Shown: positions 42,786 to 53,124, counted from the stretch's first letter. The stretch: DNA of 64,000 nt from Streptomyces sp. SLBN-118 (GCF_006715635.1 NZ_VFNP01000001.1:3924042-3988041); one strand, 5' to 3'. Program-made: numbers and translations. Notes: generated from the letters alone by a model not told the origin.

Positions 42786-43912
42786 TGGACTTCACCCCCA
42801 CCCAGGAGCAGGCGGCCGCCCGGGACCTGGCAGCGCGGATATTCGGCGATCTCTCCACGCACGAGCGGCTGGTTTCCGCCGGGACCGGTACGGACTCGGA
42901 GTTGTCGAAGGCGCTGTGTTCGGCAGGCCTTGTGGGGGCCACAGAGGACATCGGTCTGCTCGGTCTTGTGTTGCTCCTGGAGGAGCAGGGGCGGACCACC
43001 GCTCAGGTGCCCTTCGCCGCGACCTGTGTCTACGGAGTGCTGGCGGTGGCCACGCACGGCACGGACGAGCAGCGGACCAGGCTGCTGCCCCCGCTGCGCG
43101 ACGGCACGGCCGTGGCGACCGGGGCGTTCCCGGCACACGGCGGCATACGGGTCTCCGCCTCGGGTCTGCTGAGCGGTACGGCGCCGCTCGTGCCCTGGCT
43201 GCGGGACGCCACGCATGTGCTGGTGCCGGACGCCGACCGCGCGCTGTGGCTCGTGCGGACCGCGGAGGCCGAGGTGTCGGACGTGGAGACCACGGCGCCC
43301 TGGGCGGCGGGACGGCTCGTGCTGTCGGGCACACCGGGCGAGCGGCTGGGCGGGCCAGGTGCGTACGAGTCCGTGCTCGCTCTGGGCCGTACCGCGTTCG
43401 CGGGACTGCAGGCCGGGGTGTGTGCGGGCTCGCTCGCCCGGGCCGTCGAACACACCTCGGCCCGCGAGCAGTTCGGTCGTCCGCTCTCCACCAACCAGGG
43501 CGTACTGCTGCGCGCCGCCGACGCGTACATGGACACCGAGGCGATACGGGTCACGGCGTACGAGGCCGCCTGGAGACAGGACGAGGGGCTCGAAGCGGCC
43601 GCCGAAGTGCTGACCGCCGCCTGGTGGGCCTCCGAGGCCGGCAGGCGCGTCGTCCATGCCGGGCAGCATCTGCACGGCGGGACCGGTGCCGACCTGGATC
43701 ATCCCGTCCACCGGCACTTCCTGTGGGGCCGCCAGTTGGACGCCTACCTCGGCTCCGGTCCCGAACTCCTCGCCGAACTCGGCCGGTTGCTCGCACGGGA
43801 GCCCATACCCGCGCACGAGCCCGTACCCGCGCACGAGCCCGTACCCGCGCACGAGCCCGTACCCGCGCACGCGCCGGTACCCGCAAAGGAGCCCCTACGT
43901 GAAAGCCGGTGA
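42785..43912 (+). CDS. Acyl-CoA dehydrogenase, FadE28/ChsE1-like subunit
   Basis: A 375-residue acyl-CoA dehydrogenase with a divergent N-terminal half, LGRTAFAGLQAGVCAGSL near residue 200, and REQFGRPLSTNQGVLLRAAD near 225. It is the likely partner of the 40687 product in a heterotetramer. The body ends near residue 338; a tail follows that consists of five hexapeptide repeats (EPVPAH type) coded by 18-bp units, not expected in the family. The ATG overlaps the ChsH2-like stop by 1 base. It converts an acyl-CoA side chain to the enoyl-CoA. Confidence 0.87.
   Translation: MDFTPTQEQAAARDLAARIFGDLSTHERLVSAGTGTDSELSKALCSAGLVGATEDIGLLGLVLLLEEQGRTTAQVPFAATCVYGVLAVATHGTDEQRTRLLPPLRDGTAVATGAFPAHGGIRVSASGLLSGTAPLVPWLRDATHVLVPDADRALWLVRTAEAEVSDVETTAPWAAGRLVLSGTPGERLGGPGAYESVLALGRTAFAGLQAGVCAGSLARAVEHTSAREQFGRPLSTNQGVLLRAADAYMDTEAIRVTAYEAAWRQDEGLEAAAEVLTAAWWASEAGRRVVHAGQHLHGGTGADLDHPVHRHFLWGRQLDAYLGSGPELLAELGRLLAREPIPAHEPVPAHEPVPAHEPVPAHAPVPAKEPLRESR
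43799..43888 (+). repeat. Five tandem 18-bp repeats coding EPVPAH
   Basis: Unit GAGCCCGTACCCGCGCAC starts at 43799, 43817, 43835, 43853 and 43871; the first differs by one base and the last by several. The repeats lie in frame at the 3' end of the ChsE1-like gene and end at the ribosome site (AAAGGA 43885-43890) of the next gene. Confidence 0.9.
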
Positions 43913-44300
43913 CGAACTCCCGCCGCTGACCATCCCCATCACCCGCACCCTGATCGTCGCCGGGGCCGTGGCCTCACGCGACTACCAGGACGTGCATCAC
44001 GACACGGAGCTCGCGAAGGAGAAGGGGTCCCCGGACATCTTCATGAACATCCTGACGACCAACGGGCTGGTCGGGCGGTACATCACCGACTGCTTCGGCG
44101 AGCGTGCCGTGATCCGGAAGGTCGCCATCCGGCTCGGCGCGCCCAACTACCCGGGGGACACGATGGTGCTGAGCGGCACGGTCACCTCCGTCGAGGGCGG
44201 CATCGCCGGCGTACGAGTCGTCGGCGCCAACAGCATCGGCGACCACGTCACCGGCTCGGTGACGGTGAGCCTCGCACCGAGCCCGGAGGGCGCCGTATGA
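43899..44300 (+). CDS. MaoC-like enoyl-CoA hydratase subunit, ChsH1-like
   Basis: A 133-residue single hot-dog domain with the hydratase motif SRDYQDVHHDTELAKEKG near residue 26 (Asp and His five residues apart). With the ChsH2-like subunit it would hydrate the enoyl-CoA of the shortened side chain. The GTG start lies 8 bases after AAAGGA and inside the end of the preceding gene. Its stop overlaps the Ltp2-like ATG by 4 bases. Confidence 0.9.
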   Translation: MKAGDELPPLTIPITRTLIVAGAVASRDYQDVHHDTELAKEKGSPDIFMNILTTNGLVGRYITDCFGERAVIRKVAIRLGAPNYPGDTMVLSGTVTSVEGGIAGVRVVGANSIGDHVTGSVTVSLAPSPEGAV

Positions 44301-45463
44301 GCATCCGCAGCCGGGACACGCTCGGGGGCAGGGCGGCCGTCGTGGGCATCGGGGCGACCGAGTTCTCCAAGGACTCCGGCCGCAGCGAACTGAAGCTGGC
44401 CGTCGAGGCGGTGCACGCCGCACTCGACGATGCGGGCCTGTCCCCCGCCGACGTCGACGGCCTGGTGACCTTCACCATGGACACCAGCCCGGAGATCACC
44501 GTCGCCCAGGCGGCGGGCATCGGCGAGCTGTCCTTCTTCTCCCGTATCCACTACGGCGGGGGCGCGGCCTGCGCCACCGTTCAGCAGGCGGCCCTCGCCG
44601 TTGCCTCCAAGATCGCCGAAGTCGTCGTCTGCTACCGGGCGTTCAACGAACGGTCGGGCCGGCGCTTCGGCTCCGGAGTACAGCATCGCGAGCCGTCCGC
44701 CGAAGGCACGGCGCTCGGCTGGAACCTCCCCTTCGGGCTGCTCACCCCCGCCTCCTGGGTCGCGATGGCCGCGCAGCGCTATCTGCACACCTACGGGCTG
44801 ACGCCCGACGCGTTCGGCCATGTCGCCGTCACCGGCCGCCGTCACGCGGCGAACAACCCCGCCGCGTACTTCTACGGGAAGCCGATCACACTCGCCGACC
44901 ACGCCGCATCGCGCTGGATCGTCGAGCCGCTGCGTCTGCTGGACTGCTGCCAGGAGACCGACGGCGGACAGGCGATCGTCGTCACCAGCACCGAGCGGGC
45001 CCGTGATCTGCGGCAGCCTCCGGCGGTGATCGTCGCGGCCGCACAGGGTGCGGGCCGGGCTCAGGAGCAGATGACCAGCTTCTACCGGGACGACCTCACC
45101 GGCCTGCCCGAGATGGGGGTTGTCGCGCGGCAGCTCTGGGCGACGTCCGGGCTGGCCCCCGGCGATATCGATGTCGGCATTATTTATGACCATTTCACCC
45201 CGTTTGTTCTGATGCAGTTGGAGGAGTTCGGGTTCTGCGAGCCGGGCGAGGCCGCGGAGTTCGTGGCCGCGGACGCGCTGCCTCTCAACACCCATGGCGG
45301 ACAGCTCGGCGAGGCGTATCTGCACGGGATGAACGGCATCGCGGAGGCGGTCAGACAGCTGCGCGGCACCTCGGTGAACCAGATATCCGGCGCGTCCAGG
45401 GCGCTGGTCACCGCGGGCACCGGCGTCCCCACATCCGGGCTCGTCCTGGGTGCGGACGGCTGA
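44297..45463 (+). CDS. Ltp2-like steroid side-chain aldolase (thiolase fold)
   Basis: A 388-residue thiolase-fold lipid-transfer type protein. GIGATEFSKDSGRSELKLAVEA (in part) opens the domain. Thiolase catalytic Cys is not conserved in the usual place; instead Tyr297 (IIYDHFTPF) and Tyr341 (GEAYLHGMNG) lie where Ltp2 proteins have their two catalytic tyrosines. Ltp2 cleaves a hydroxyacyl-CoA by retro-aldol reaction, releasing propionyl-CoA and the 17-keto steroid. It is the last gene of the operon; hairpins overlap its stop. Confidence 0.9.
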   Translation: MSIRSRDTLGGRAAVVGIGATEFSKDSGRSELKLAVEAVHAALDDAGLSPADVDGLVTFTMDTSPEITVAQAAGIGELSFFSRIHYGGGAACATVQQAALAVASKIAEVVVCYRAFNERSGRRFGSGVQHREPSAEGTALGWNLPFGLLTPASWVAMAAQRYLHTYGLTPDAFGHVAVTGRRHAANNPAAYFYGKPITLADHAASRWIVEPLRLLDCCQETDGGQAIVVTSTERARDLRQPPAVIVAAAQGAGRAQEQMTSFYRDDLTGLPEMGVVARQLWATSGLAPGDIDVGIIYDHFTPFVLMQLEEFGFCEPGEAAEFVAADALPLNTHGGQLGEAYLHGMNGIAEAVRQLRGTSVNQISGASRALVTAGTGVPTSGLVLGADG

Positions 45464-45499
45464 CACCCTCAGGGGGTGTCCTCCACCTTCAGGAGGTGG
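45462..45499. terminator. Two tandem hairpins ending the igr-like operon
   Basis: GACACCC-TCAGG-GGGTGTC (45462-45480) overlaps the stop codon; CCACCT-TCAGG-AGGTGG (45483-45499) follows at once. Both have the same 5-base loop TCAGG. Confidence 0.75.
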
Positions 45500-45589
45500 G
45501 GGCAGCACCACCCGTACAACCTGAGGCGGACACCGCTTCGGGACCTGGGGCCGATCCGCGACGGTAGTGCCGACTCCTAGCGTGGAGCT

Positions 45590-46162
45590 ATGACCACGCC
45601 AGTCTGCACAAGCGCTTCGAAGGCCGCCGCACCGGCGGCCTCGTACACGCCGAACGCGCGCTATGCGACCTACTCATCGTTTTCGTCGTACGTACGGGCG
45701 CGGGGGCCCGTGCTGCTGCGAACCGCCCGCTCGCTCACCGCGAACCCGAGCGACGCCGAGGACCTGCTGCAGACCGCGCTCACGAAGACGTATGTCGCGT
45801 GGGAGCGGATCGAGGACCACCGGGCGCTCGACGGCTATGTCCGCCGCGCGCTGCTCAACACCCGCACCTCGCAGTGGCGCAAGCGCAAGGTCGACGAGTT
45901 CGCGTGCGAGGAACTGCCCGAGCCGGAGATTGTGCCCGCGCCCGATCCTGCCGAGCAGCAAGTGCTGCACGACGCGATGTGGCGCGCCGTGATGAAGCTG
46001 CCCGACCGGCAGCGCGCGATGGTGGTGCTGCGGTACTACGAGGATCTGAGCGAGGCCCAGACGGCCGAGGTGCTCGGGGTTTCGGTCGGTACGGTCAAGA
46101 GCGCGGTGTCGCGGGCGCTCGGCAAGCTCCGTGAGGACCCGGAGCTGGCACCCGTACGCTGA
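45590..46162 (+). CDS. ECF sigma factor of the SigE family
   Basis: A 190-residue sigma-70-like factor. Region 2 includes TARSLTANPSDAEDLLQTALTKTYVAWERI near residue 45; region 4 includes LPDRQRAMVVLRYYEDLSEAQTAEVLGVSVGTVKS near 135. The N-terminal 30 residues are low complexity. No anti-sigma gene is beside it. GGAGCT precedes the ATG. From memory it corresponds to S. coelicolor SCO4005. Confidence 0.9.
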   Translation: MTTPVCTSASKAAAPAASYTPNARYATYSSFSSYVRARGPVLLRTARSLTANPSDAEDLLQTALTKTYVAWERIEDHRALDGYVRRALLNTRTSQWRKRKVDEFACEELPEPEIVPAPDPAEQQVLHDAMWRAVMKLPDRQRAMVVLRYYEDLSEAQTAEVLGVSVGTVKSAVSRALGKLREDPELAPVR

Positions 46163-46289
46163 CCCGTCCCCAAGCCGGTTCCGGCCCGGACCCTGGACCT
46201 TTCCGCACCCCTCCCGTCACACCTGTTGCCGCAGCCCCTGCCGTCTCCGTACCGATCTTCCGGCGCCGATTGATTACCTCCGGGTAGTG

Positions 46290-46307
46290 ACATACCGCGT
46301 GGTATGT
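46290..46307. promoter_or_regulatory. Dyad operator in front of the acyl-CoA ligase gene
   Basis: ACATACC-GCGT-GGTATGT: perfect 7-bp arms with a 4-bp centre. It lies about 60 bp before the start at 46366 and fits a TetR-type repressor. Confidence 0.6.
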
Positions 46308-46365
46308 GAGCAGAATCTTTCTACCCTTACTGCCACGTAGCGCTAGCGCCCACCGGGAGGACGCC

Positions 46366-48012
<1,647 letters not shown>

Positions 48013-48075
48013 TCCGGGGCAGCCGTAGCGCGTGTACGGCAGGGGCGGCGGCCACAAACCGCCGCCCCTTTCGTA

Positions 48076-51000
48076 TCAGTTCGTACCGATCTTCGCCAGC
48101 AGATCGACGATGCGTGCCTGCACCTCGCTGCTCGTGGAGCGTTCGGCCAGGAAGAGCACCGTCTCCCCCGACGAGAGCCGCGGCAGATCCGCGCGGTCGA
48201 GGCCCGCCGAGGTGTAGACGACCAGCGGGGTGTGGTTCAGCCGGCCGTTCGCCCGCAGCCAGTCGACGATCCCGGCCCTGCGGCGGCGCACCTGCATCAG
48301 GTCCATCACCACCAGGTTCGGCCGCATCTGGGAGGCGAGCGTGACCGCGTCCGTGTCCGCCCCGGCGCGGGCGACCTGCATACCGCGCCGCTCCAGCGTC
48401 GCCGACAGCGCGAGCGCGATCTCCTCGTGCTCCTCGATCAACAGCACGCGCGGGGGGTGCTGTTCGCTGTCGCGCGGAGCCAGGGCCTTGAGCAGTACGG
48501 CAGGATCCGCGCCGTACGCGGCCTCCCGCGTCGTCTGCCCCAGCCCCGCTGTCACCAGCACCGGAACCTCTGCCGCCACCGCGGCCTGGCGCAGCGACTG
48601 CAGCGCCGTCCGGGTGATCGGGCCGGTCAGCGGGTCGACGAAGAGCGCCGCCGGGAAGGCCGCGATCTGTGCGTCGACCTCCTCACGCGAGTGCACGACC
48701 ACCGGGCGGTAGCCGCGGTCGCTCAGCGCCTGCTGGGTCGAGACGTCGGGCGCGGGCCAGACGAGAAGACGGCGCGGGTTGTCCAGTGGCTCCGGGGGCA
48801 GTTCGTCGTCGACGGGCTGCGGCTGCGGCTGGTTGGCCACTTCGACCGCGCCGCCCGGGCCGTCCAGCGGCTCGGGGCCCTCCGCGCCCTCGTCGGGGGC
48901 ACCGATCGCGTAGGCCCGGCCCTCGGCCCGCTCGGCGGGCAACAGCGAGCCGGTCTGCGCCGGGCCCTGCGGGTGCTGACGGGCGGACGGTTCGGAACGC
49001 TCGCCGGCCGGGGGCGTGGCCAGCTTGCGGCGACGGCCCGAGCCGAGTGTCTGGTTCTGCTTCTCGGCGATCTGCTGTGAGAACGGCACGCCCTGCCCGA
49101 GCGTGCGCACACTGAAGGCCCGTCCCTGCGAGGCGTCGGCCGGAACCGGAGCCTCGGCGGGCAGCGGCATTGATACGGAGCCGGCGGCTGCGACCGTCCG
49201 GCCAGGGCTCAGGGTCGGGTTCTCCGCGGGTGCTGGTGCGGGGGTGGGTGCTGGTGCGGGCGCGGACGGGTGCACGGCTTCGTCGACGGCTGCCGCGTGG
49301 TGCCCGGTCCCGTTGTCGGCGGCGAGGCCGGTGCCTGCCGTGCCGTTCTCGGTCCAGCCCGGCTGGATGGCGGGCTGGGCGACGGGCTCCGCGACGGGCT
49401 GCACCGCGGACGCTTCGGGTGTCGCTTCGGGCAGGGGCTGAGCCTCCTGGCGGGCCCGGCGGCGGCCCGTCGGCACCGGATGCTCCTGCGGCGGCGTGTG
49501 GTGCTCGGCGCCCGGTTCGGTGCGTACGGCATCGTGCCGACCCGGCAGCGAGGCATCGGCCTCGCCCGCGGTCGGCGGAATCCGGTCGGCCTCGGCAGGC
49601 GGGAGCGCGAACGCCGCGCGCGCGGGCTCCACCTCGGGCGGGGCGGTCGCCAGCGCCCGCCTGGCCCGTCGGCCGGCAGTCTGAGCAGGGGCAGGTGCAG
49701 GGGAGGCAGCCTGGGCCGGAACGGCGGGCAGCTGGGGCATCCCGCCCTCGGGGCGCCGCGCGCGCCGCCCCGAGGGGCCCGTTCCCTGCGGGTCGACGGG
49801 CACGCCCTGCGGCGGCACCGTCTCGCCGCGCGCCGCGCGCCCGGCCCCGGCCGCGCCCTCCGCGGCCGTCACCACCGAACCCTCGGAAGGCCGGGTGGCC
49901 GCTCCCGCGGCGACCGCGACAGCGTCCTCGGCGGGGCTCGGCCGCCCGCGCCGCCGTCCGGTCCCGCTGCTGCCCGAGCCGCTCCCGTCACCCGAGTCCG
50001 GGGCGGGGATCAGCTCCTGCTGCGGCTCTTCCGCATGACCCCTGCGGCGGCCCGTCGGCTGCGCGGCCACCGGGTCCTCCTTGGCCACGGGGCTCTCCAG
50101 GAAGGCATCCGTCGAGGCCCGCCGAGCGCGCCGCCGCCCGCCTCCGCCGGTCGGCGAGGCGGGCGAGGCGGGCGAGGCGGGCGAGGCGGTCTGCTGTTCG
50201 GGCAGGGCGAGCGCAGAGTCCCCGGGACCGGCCGGCGGCGGAGCCGTCACCGTCCCCGAGCCCTCGCCGAGCGGTACCTCCAGGACGTACGCGCTGCCGC
50301 TCATCCCCGGCACCTCGTGCGTCTGCAGCACCCCGCCGTGAGCCTGTACGACCCCGCGCACGATCGGCTCGTGCACCGGGTCTCCCCCGGCGAACGGCCC
50401 GCGCACCTCGATCCGTACGACATCACCGCGCTGCGCCGCGGCCACGACGACCGTCGAGTCCACATACCCGCCGCCCGGAACCACACGCGCCTTGCCGGTC
50501 GAGTCGACCCCGGCCACGTCCGCGACCAGATGCGCGAGCGCCGTCGCGAGGCGCCCCGCGTCCACCTCGGCCTCTATCGGCGGCGAGTGCACCGCGAACT
50601 GCGCCCGCCCCGGACCGATCAGCTCGATCGCGCCCTCGACACCGGCCGCAACCACCTCGTCGAGCAGCGCCTTGGTCTTGTGAAGCTCCTCCGTGCCCGT
50701 GTCGAGGCGCTGATAACTCAGGACATTGTCGACAAGTGTCGTCATCCGGGCATATCCGGCGGCCAGATGGTGCAGGATCTGGTTGGCCTCGGGCCACAGC
50801 TGCCCGGCCGGATCGGCGGCCAGCGTGCCCAGTTCGGCGCGCAGTTCCTCCAGCGGCCCGCGCAGCGACTCACCCAGTACGGCGGTCAGCTGGGCATGCC
50901 GTGCGGCCAGTTCCTCGTGCCGGTCGGTCCACTCCTCGATCTCGGCGGCGTACCTCTCCGACCGGTCCGCGAGTTCGGCCGTCAGCCGCTCGGTCGTCTC

Positions 51001-51873
51001 CGTGATCTCGGCCGTCAGGCGCTCGGTCGTCTGCGCCAGCTCCGCCGAGTGCTGCTCCGCCAGCTCCTCGTAGGGGCGCCGGTCGGTGAAGGTCATCACG
51101 GCACCGACGAGCTGGTCCCCGTCCCGTACCGGCGCGGTCGTCAGATCGACAGACACCTTCGAACCGTTCTTCGTCCACAGCACCTGCCCGCGCACCCGGT
51201 GCTTGCGACCGGACTTGAGGGTGTCCGCGAGCGGCGAACCCTCGTACGGGAAGGGCTCGCCGTCCGCACGCGAGTGCAGGATCAGCGGATGCAGCTCCTG
51301 GCCGCCGAGGTCGCTGGCCCGGAACCCGAGGATCTGCGCGGCGGCCGGATTGACCAGGACGACCCGCCCGTCGGTGTCCGTACCGACGACCCCCTCGGAC
51401 GCGGCCCGCAGGATCATCTCGGTCTGCCGCTGCGAACGCGCCAGCTCCGCCTCGGTGTCCACGGTCCCGGACAGATCACGCACAACGAGCATCAGCAGCT
51501 CGTCACCGGTGTAGCCGCCGCCGTACGAGTCGTACGCCTCGCGCCCGTCCTCAAGGCTCGCGCTGGTGACCTCGACCGGGAACTCACTGCCGTCCGTGCG
51601 CCGCGCGATCATCCGGGCGGGCTTGGTGCGGCCCCGCTCGTCGGCCGCCTCGGGCCGGCGCATGGACCCCGGGATCAGCCGGGAGTCGAAGGAGGGCAGC
51701 AGGTCGAGCAGCCCGCGCCCGACGAGTGCGGTGCCCGCGCTCTCGAAGAGTTCGAGGGCGATGGTGTTGGCGTTGACGACTGTGCCATTGCAGTTGACGA
51801 GCACGAGCCCGTCCGGGAGCGCGTCGAGTATGGCTGCGAGGCGAGCAGCGCCTCGGGATGGCCTGCTGCTCAC
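48076..51873 (-). CDS. PAS-PAS/degenerate histidine kinase/receiver-like scaffold protein
   Basis: A 1265-residue protein. Two PAS domains: near residues 10-135 (AAILDALPDGLVLVNCNG) and 150-270 (ILRAASEGVVGTDTDGRVVLVNPAA). A Glu/Thr-rich coiled coil follows. The kinase-like part has SLRGPLEELRAEL where the H box should be, with Gly in place of His; the ATPase-like part (LATALAHLVADVAG) lacks the N-box Asn. Residues 530-1030 are low complexity with RRRARR-type repeats. The C-terminus has two receiver-like modules; the last keeps Asp in NLVVMDLMQVRR but not the usual acidic triad. Probably non-enzymatic signalling. Confidence 0.78.
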   Translation of the reverse strand: MSSRPSRGAARLAAILDALPDGLVLVNCNGTVVNANTIALELFESAGTALVGRGLLDLLPSFDSRLIPGSMRRPEAADERGRTKPARMIARRTDGSEFPVEVTSASLEDGREAYDSYGGGYTGDELLMLVVRDLSGTVDTEAELARSQRQTEMILRAASEGVVGTDTDGRVVLVNPAAAQILGFRASDLGGQELHPLILHSRADGEPFPYEGSPLADTLKSGRKHRVRGQVLWTKNGSKVSVDLTTAPVRDGDQLVGAVMTFTDRRPYEELAEQHSAELAQTTERLTAEITETTERLTAELADRSERYAAEIEEWTDRHEELAARHAQLTAVLGESLRGPLEELRAELGTLAADPAGQLWPEANQILHHLAAGYARMTTLVDNVLSYQRLDTGTEELHKTKALLDEVVAAGVEGAIELIGPGRAQFAVHSPPIEAEVDAGRLATALAHLVADVAGVDSTGKARVVPGGGYVDSTVVVAAAQRGDVVRIEVRGPFAGGDPVHEPIVRGVVQAHGGVLQTHEVPGMSGSAYVLEVPLGEGSGTVTAPPPAGPGDSALALPEQQTASPASPASPASPTGGGGRRRARRASTDAFLESPVAKEDPVAAQPTGRRRGHAEEPQQELIPAPDSGDGSGSGSSGTGRRRGRPSPAEDAVAVAAGAATRPSEGSVVTAAEGAAGAGRAARGETVPPQGVPVDPQGTGPSGRRARRPEGGMPQLPAVPAQAASPAPAPAQTAGRRARRALATAPPEVEPARAAFALPPAEADRIPPTAGEADASLPGRHDAVRTEPGAEHHTPPQEHPVPTGRRRARQEAQPLPEATPEASAVQPVAEPVAQPAIQPGWTENGTAGTGLAADNGTGHHAAAVDEAVHPSAPAPAPTPAPAPAENPTLSPGRTVAAAGSVSMPLPAEAPVPADASQGRAFSVRTLGQGVPFSQQIAEKQNQTLGSGRRRKLATPPAGERSEPSARQHPQGPAQTGSLLPAERAEGRAYAIGAPDEGAEGPEPLDGPGGAVEVANQPQPQPVDDELPPEPLDNPRRLLVWPAPDVSTQQALSDRGYRPVVVHSREEVDAQIAAFPAALFVDPLTGPITRTALQSLRQAAVAAEVPVLVTAGLGQTTREAAYGADPAVLLKALAPRDSEQHPPRVLLIEEHEEIALALSATLERRGMQVARAGADTDAVTLASQMRPNLVVMDLMQVRRRRAGIVDWLRANGRLNHTPLVVYTSAGLDRADLPRLSSGETVLFLAERSTSSEVQARIVDLLAKIGTN

Positions 51874-52042
51874 GACGACGGTTCCTCCCTGACCTACTGC
51901 ATGGTGCGGACGGCCGGTCCCATCCTGCCTCTCGGGCCCCAGCCTGTCACTGGAGGGAGTCTAAAGGCAGCGGATGCGCTGGCGACGGCGGATGAGGGGG
52001 AGCTCTCACCAAGGTTGTGTGCACAAGGCGTACACCCTGGGC

Positions 52043-52495
52043 CTATGACCTGGTGTTCGGCAGTACGGGTTCCATGGTCTGCCATCGCGAGATTTCGCAG
52101 CCGTTGGTCCGGCTGAAGGTGGCGTCCACCTGCCGGCCCTGCCAGGTGCCGGTGACGTGCGCGGTCTCCGGACCACCCATCTGCTCCGTACACATCTGGT
52201 CCTGCGGCACCGGCGCGAACGGGTCGTCCCCCTGCTGCGCCAGCTCGTCGAGCCGGTCGCAGGCGGCCTGCGCCGCCGGGTGGTCCCCGCCGGTGGGCCC
52301 GCACCGAAGCTCGTACAGCCCGTCGGTCCGCGCGGTGTCGGAGACGGTCACGGTCAGCTGGTCCCCCGCAGGCGCCTGCGCTGACAGCAGCGGCAGCGGC
52401 AGCGGCAGCGGAAGCGGCGAGGCGCCGGCGGCGGGCACGGCGGCGGCCAGGGCGGCGGCGGAGACGAATGCGGTGAGGACGATGCGGCGCAGCAT
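52043..52495 (-). CDS. Subtilisin-inhibitor-like (SSI) protein
   Basis: A 150-residue secreted protease inhibitor. Signal peptide (RRIVLTAFVSAAALAAAVPAAGA), then a PLPLPLPLPL run and the SSI domain: LTVTVSDTARTDGLYELRC, HPAAQAACDRL, and the reactive-site loop DQMCTEQMGGPETA. The Cys residues of both SSI disulfides are present. P1 is the second residue after the loop Cys, here Glu; Met, Lys or Arg are usual. The end GTWQGRQVDATFSRTNGCEISRW is typical. Such inhibitors control secreted proteases. Confidence 0.88.
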   Translation of the reverse strand: MLRRIVLTAFVSAAALAAAVPAAGASPLPLPLPLPLLSAQAPAGDQLTVTVSDTARTDGLYELRCGPTGGDHPAAQAACDRLDELAQQGDDPFAPVPQDQMCTEQMGGPETAHVTGTWQGRQVDATFSRTNGCEISRWQTMEPVLPNTRS

Positions 52496-52731
52496 GGAAA
52501 CTCCTGGAGCTCGAGAGTCACGGTTCCGTCCGGGGCGGTGGCGCCCTGGCATCTTTAACGCTCCGTGGGCCGCGGCGTTGCGCAACCGGAGCTGTGCTCT
52601 CTGGGGGACACCCGCAGCTCTCGGACTTTGCTCTGTGGCCCGCGTGCCTAGTACCGTGGACAGCGATTGGTGACACCCCGCTGGGCTGTGTCATCATCTG
52701 CACGCACCACTCGCGCCCGCGCGGGTGTGCT

Positions 52732-52822
52732 GGAGGCGTCGCCTAGTCCGGTCTATGGCGCCGCACTGCTAATGCGGTTTGGGTCTTAAAGCCCATCGAG
52801 GGTTCAAATCCCTCCGCCTCCG
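52732..52822 (+). tRNA. tRNA-Ser(GCT), CCA encoded
   Basis: A 91-base class II tRNA: acceptor GGAGGCG with CGCCTCC (52815-52821), discriminator G, anticodon loop CTGCTAA (GCT), variable arm GGGTCTTAAAGCCC, T arm GAGGG-TTCAAAT-CCCTC. CCA is encoded at 52823-52825. It has the same anticodon as the gene at 14884 but differs in sequence. Confidence 0.95.
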
Positions 52823-52832
52823 CCAGTTGATC

Positions 52833-52866
52833 ACCGAAGCCCCGTCCTGATGGCCGGGGCTTCGGT
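52833..52866. terminator. Terminator after tRNA-Ser(GCT)
   Basis: ACCGAAGCCCCG (52833-52844) with its exact complement CGGGGCTTCGGT (52855-52866), loop 10. Confidence 0.85.
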
Positions 52867-53009
52867 CGTTCACGGGCTCTTGGTGGGGGCGTTTCTAGGG
52901 CGTTTTCGCAGGTCAGGCGGGATGTGCTTAACGGATTTCACCTGAAGGCGCGGGTCATGTAATGTTGTTCCCGCAACGCCGACCGGGCAGAAAAGCCCGG
53001 AACGCACAA

Positions 53010-53082
53010 GCACTCGTAGCTTAACGGATAGAGCATCTGACTACGGATCAGAAGGTTGCAGGTTCGAATCCTGCCGAGTGCA
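53010..53082 (+). tRNA. tRNA-Arg(ACG)
   Basis: A 73-base tRNA: acceptor GCACTCG with CGAGTGC (53075-53081), discriminator A, anticodon loop CTACGGA (ACG, read as ICG), T arm GCAGG-TTCGAAT-CCTGC. CCA is not encoded. A hairpin follows directly. Confidence 0.95.
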
Positions 53083-53087
53083 CACAT

Positions 53088-53124
53088 GCCAGAGGGCCCG
53101 GACGACAAGTCCGGGCCCTCTGGC
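53088..53124. terminator. Terminator after tRNA-Arg(ACG)
   Basis: GCCAGAGGGCCCGGAC (53088-53103) with its exact complement (53109-53124), loop GACAA, 16-bp stem. Confidence 0.88.

Noticed and set aside
43799..43888. CRISPR-like repeats
   Set aside because: The units are contiguous, in coding frame and have no spacers; no cas genes are near.
49270..52116. 948-codon open frame on the + strand, antisense to the PAS protein gene
   Set aside because: High-GC genes leave long open frames on the other strand. The encoded residues (runs of R, G, H) match no domain, while the minus-strand protein has clear PAS domains.
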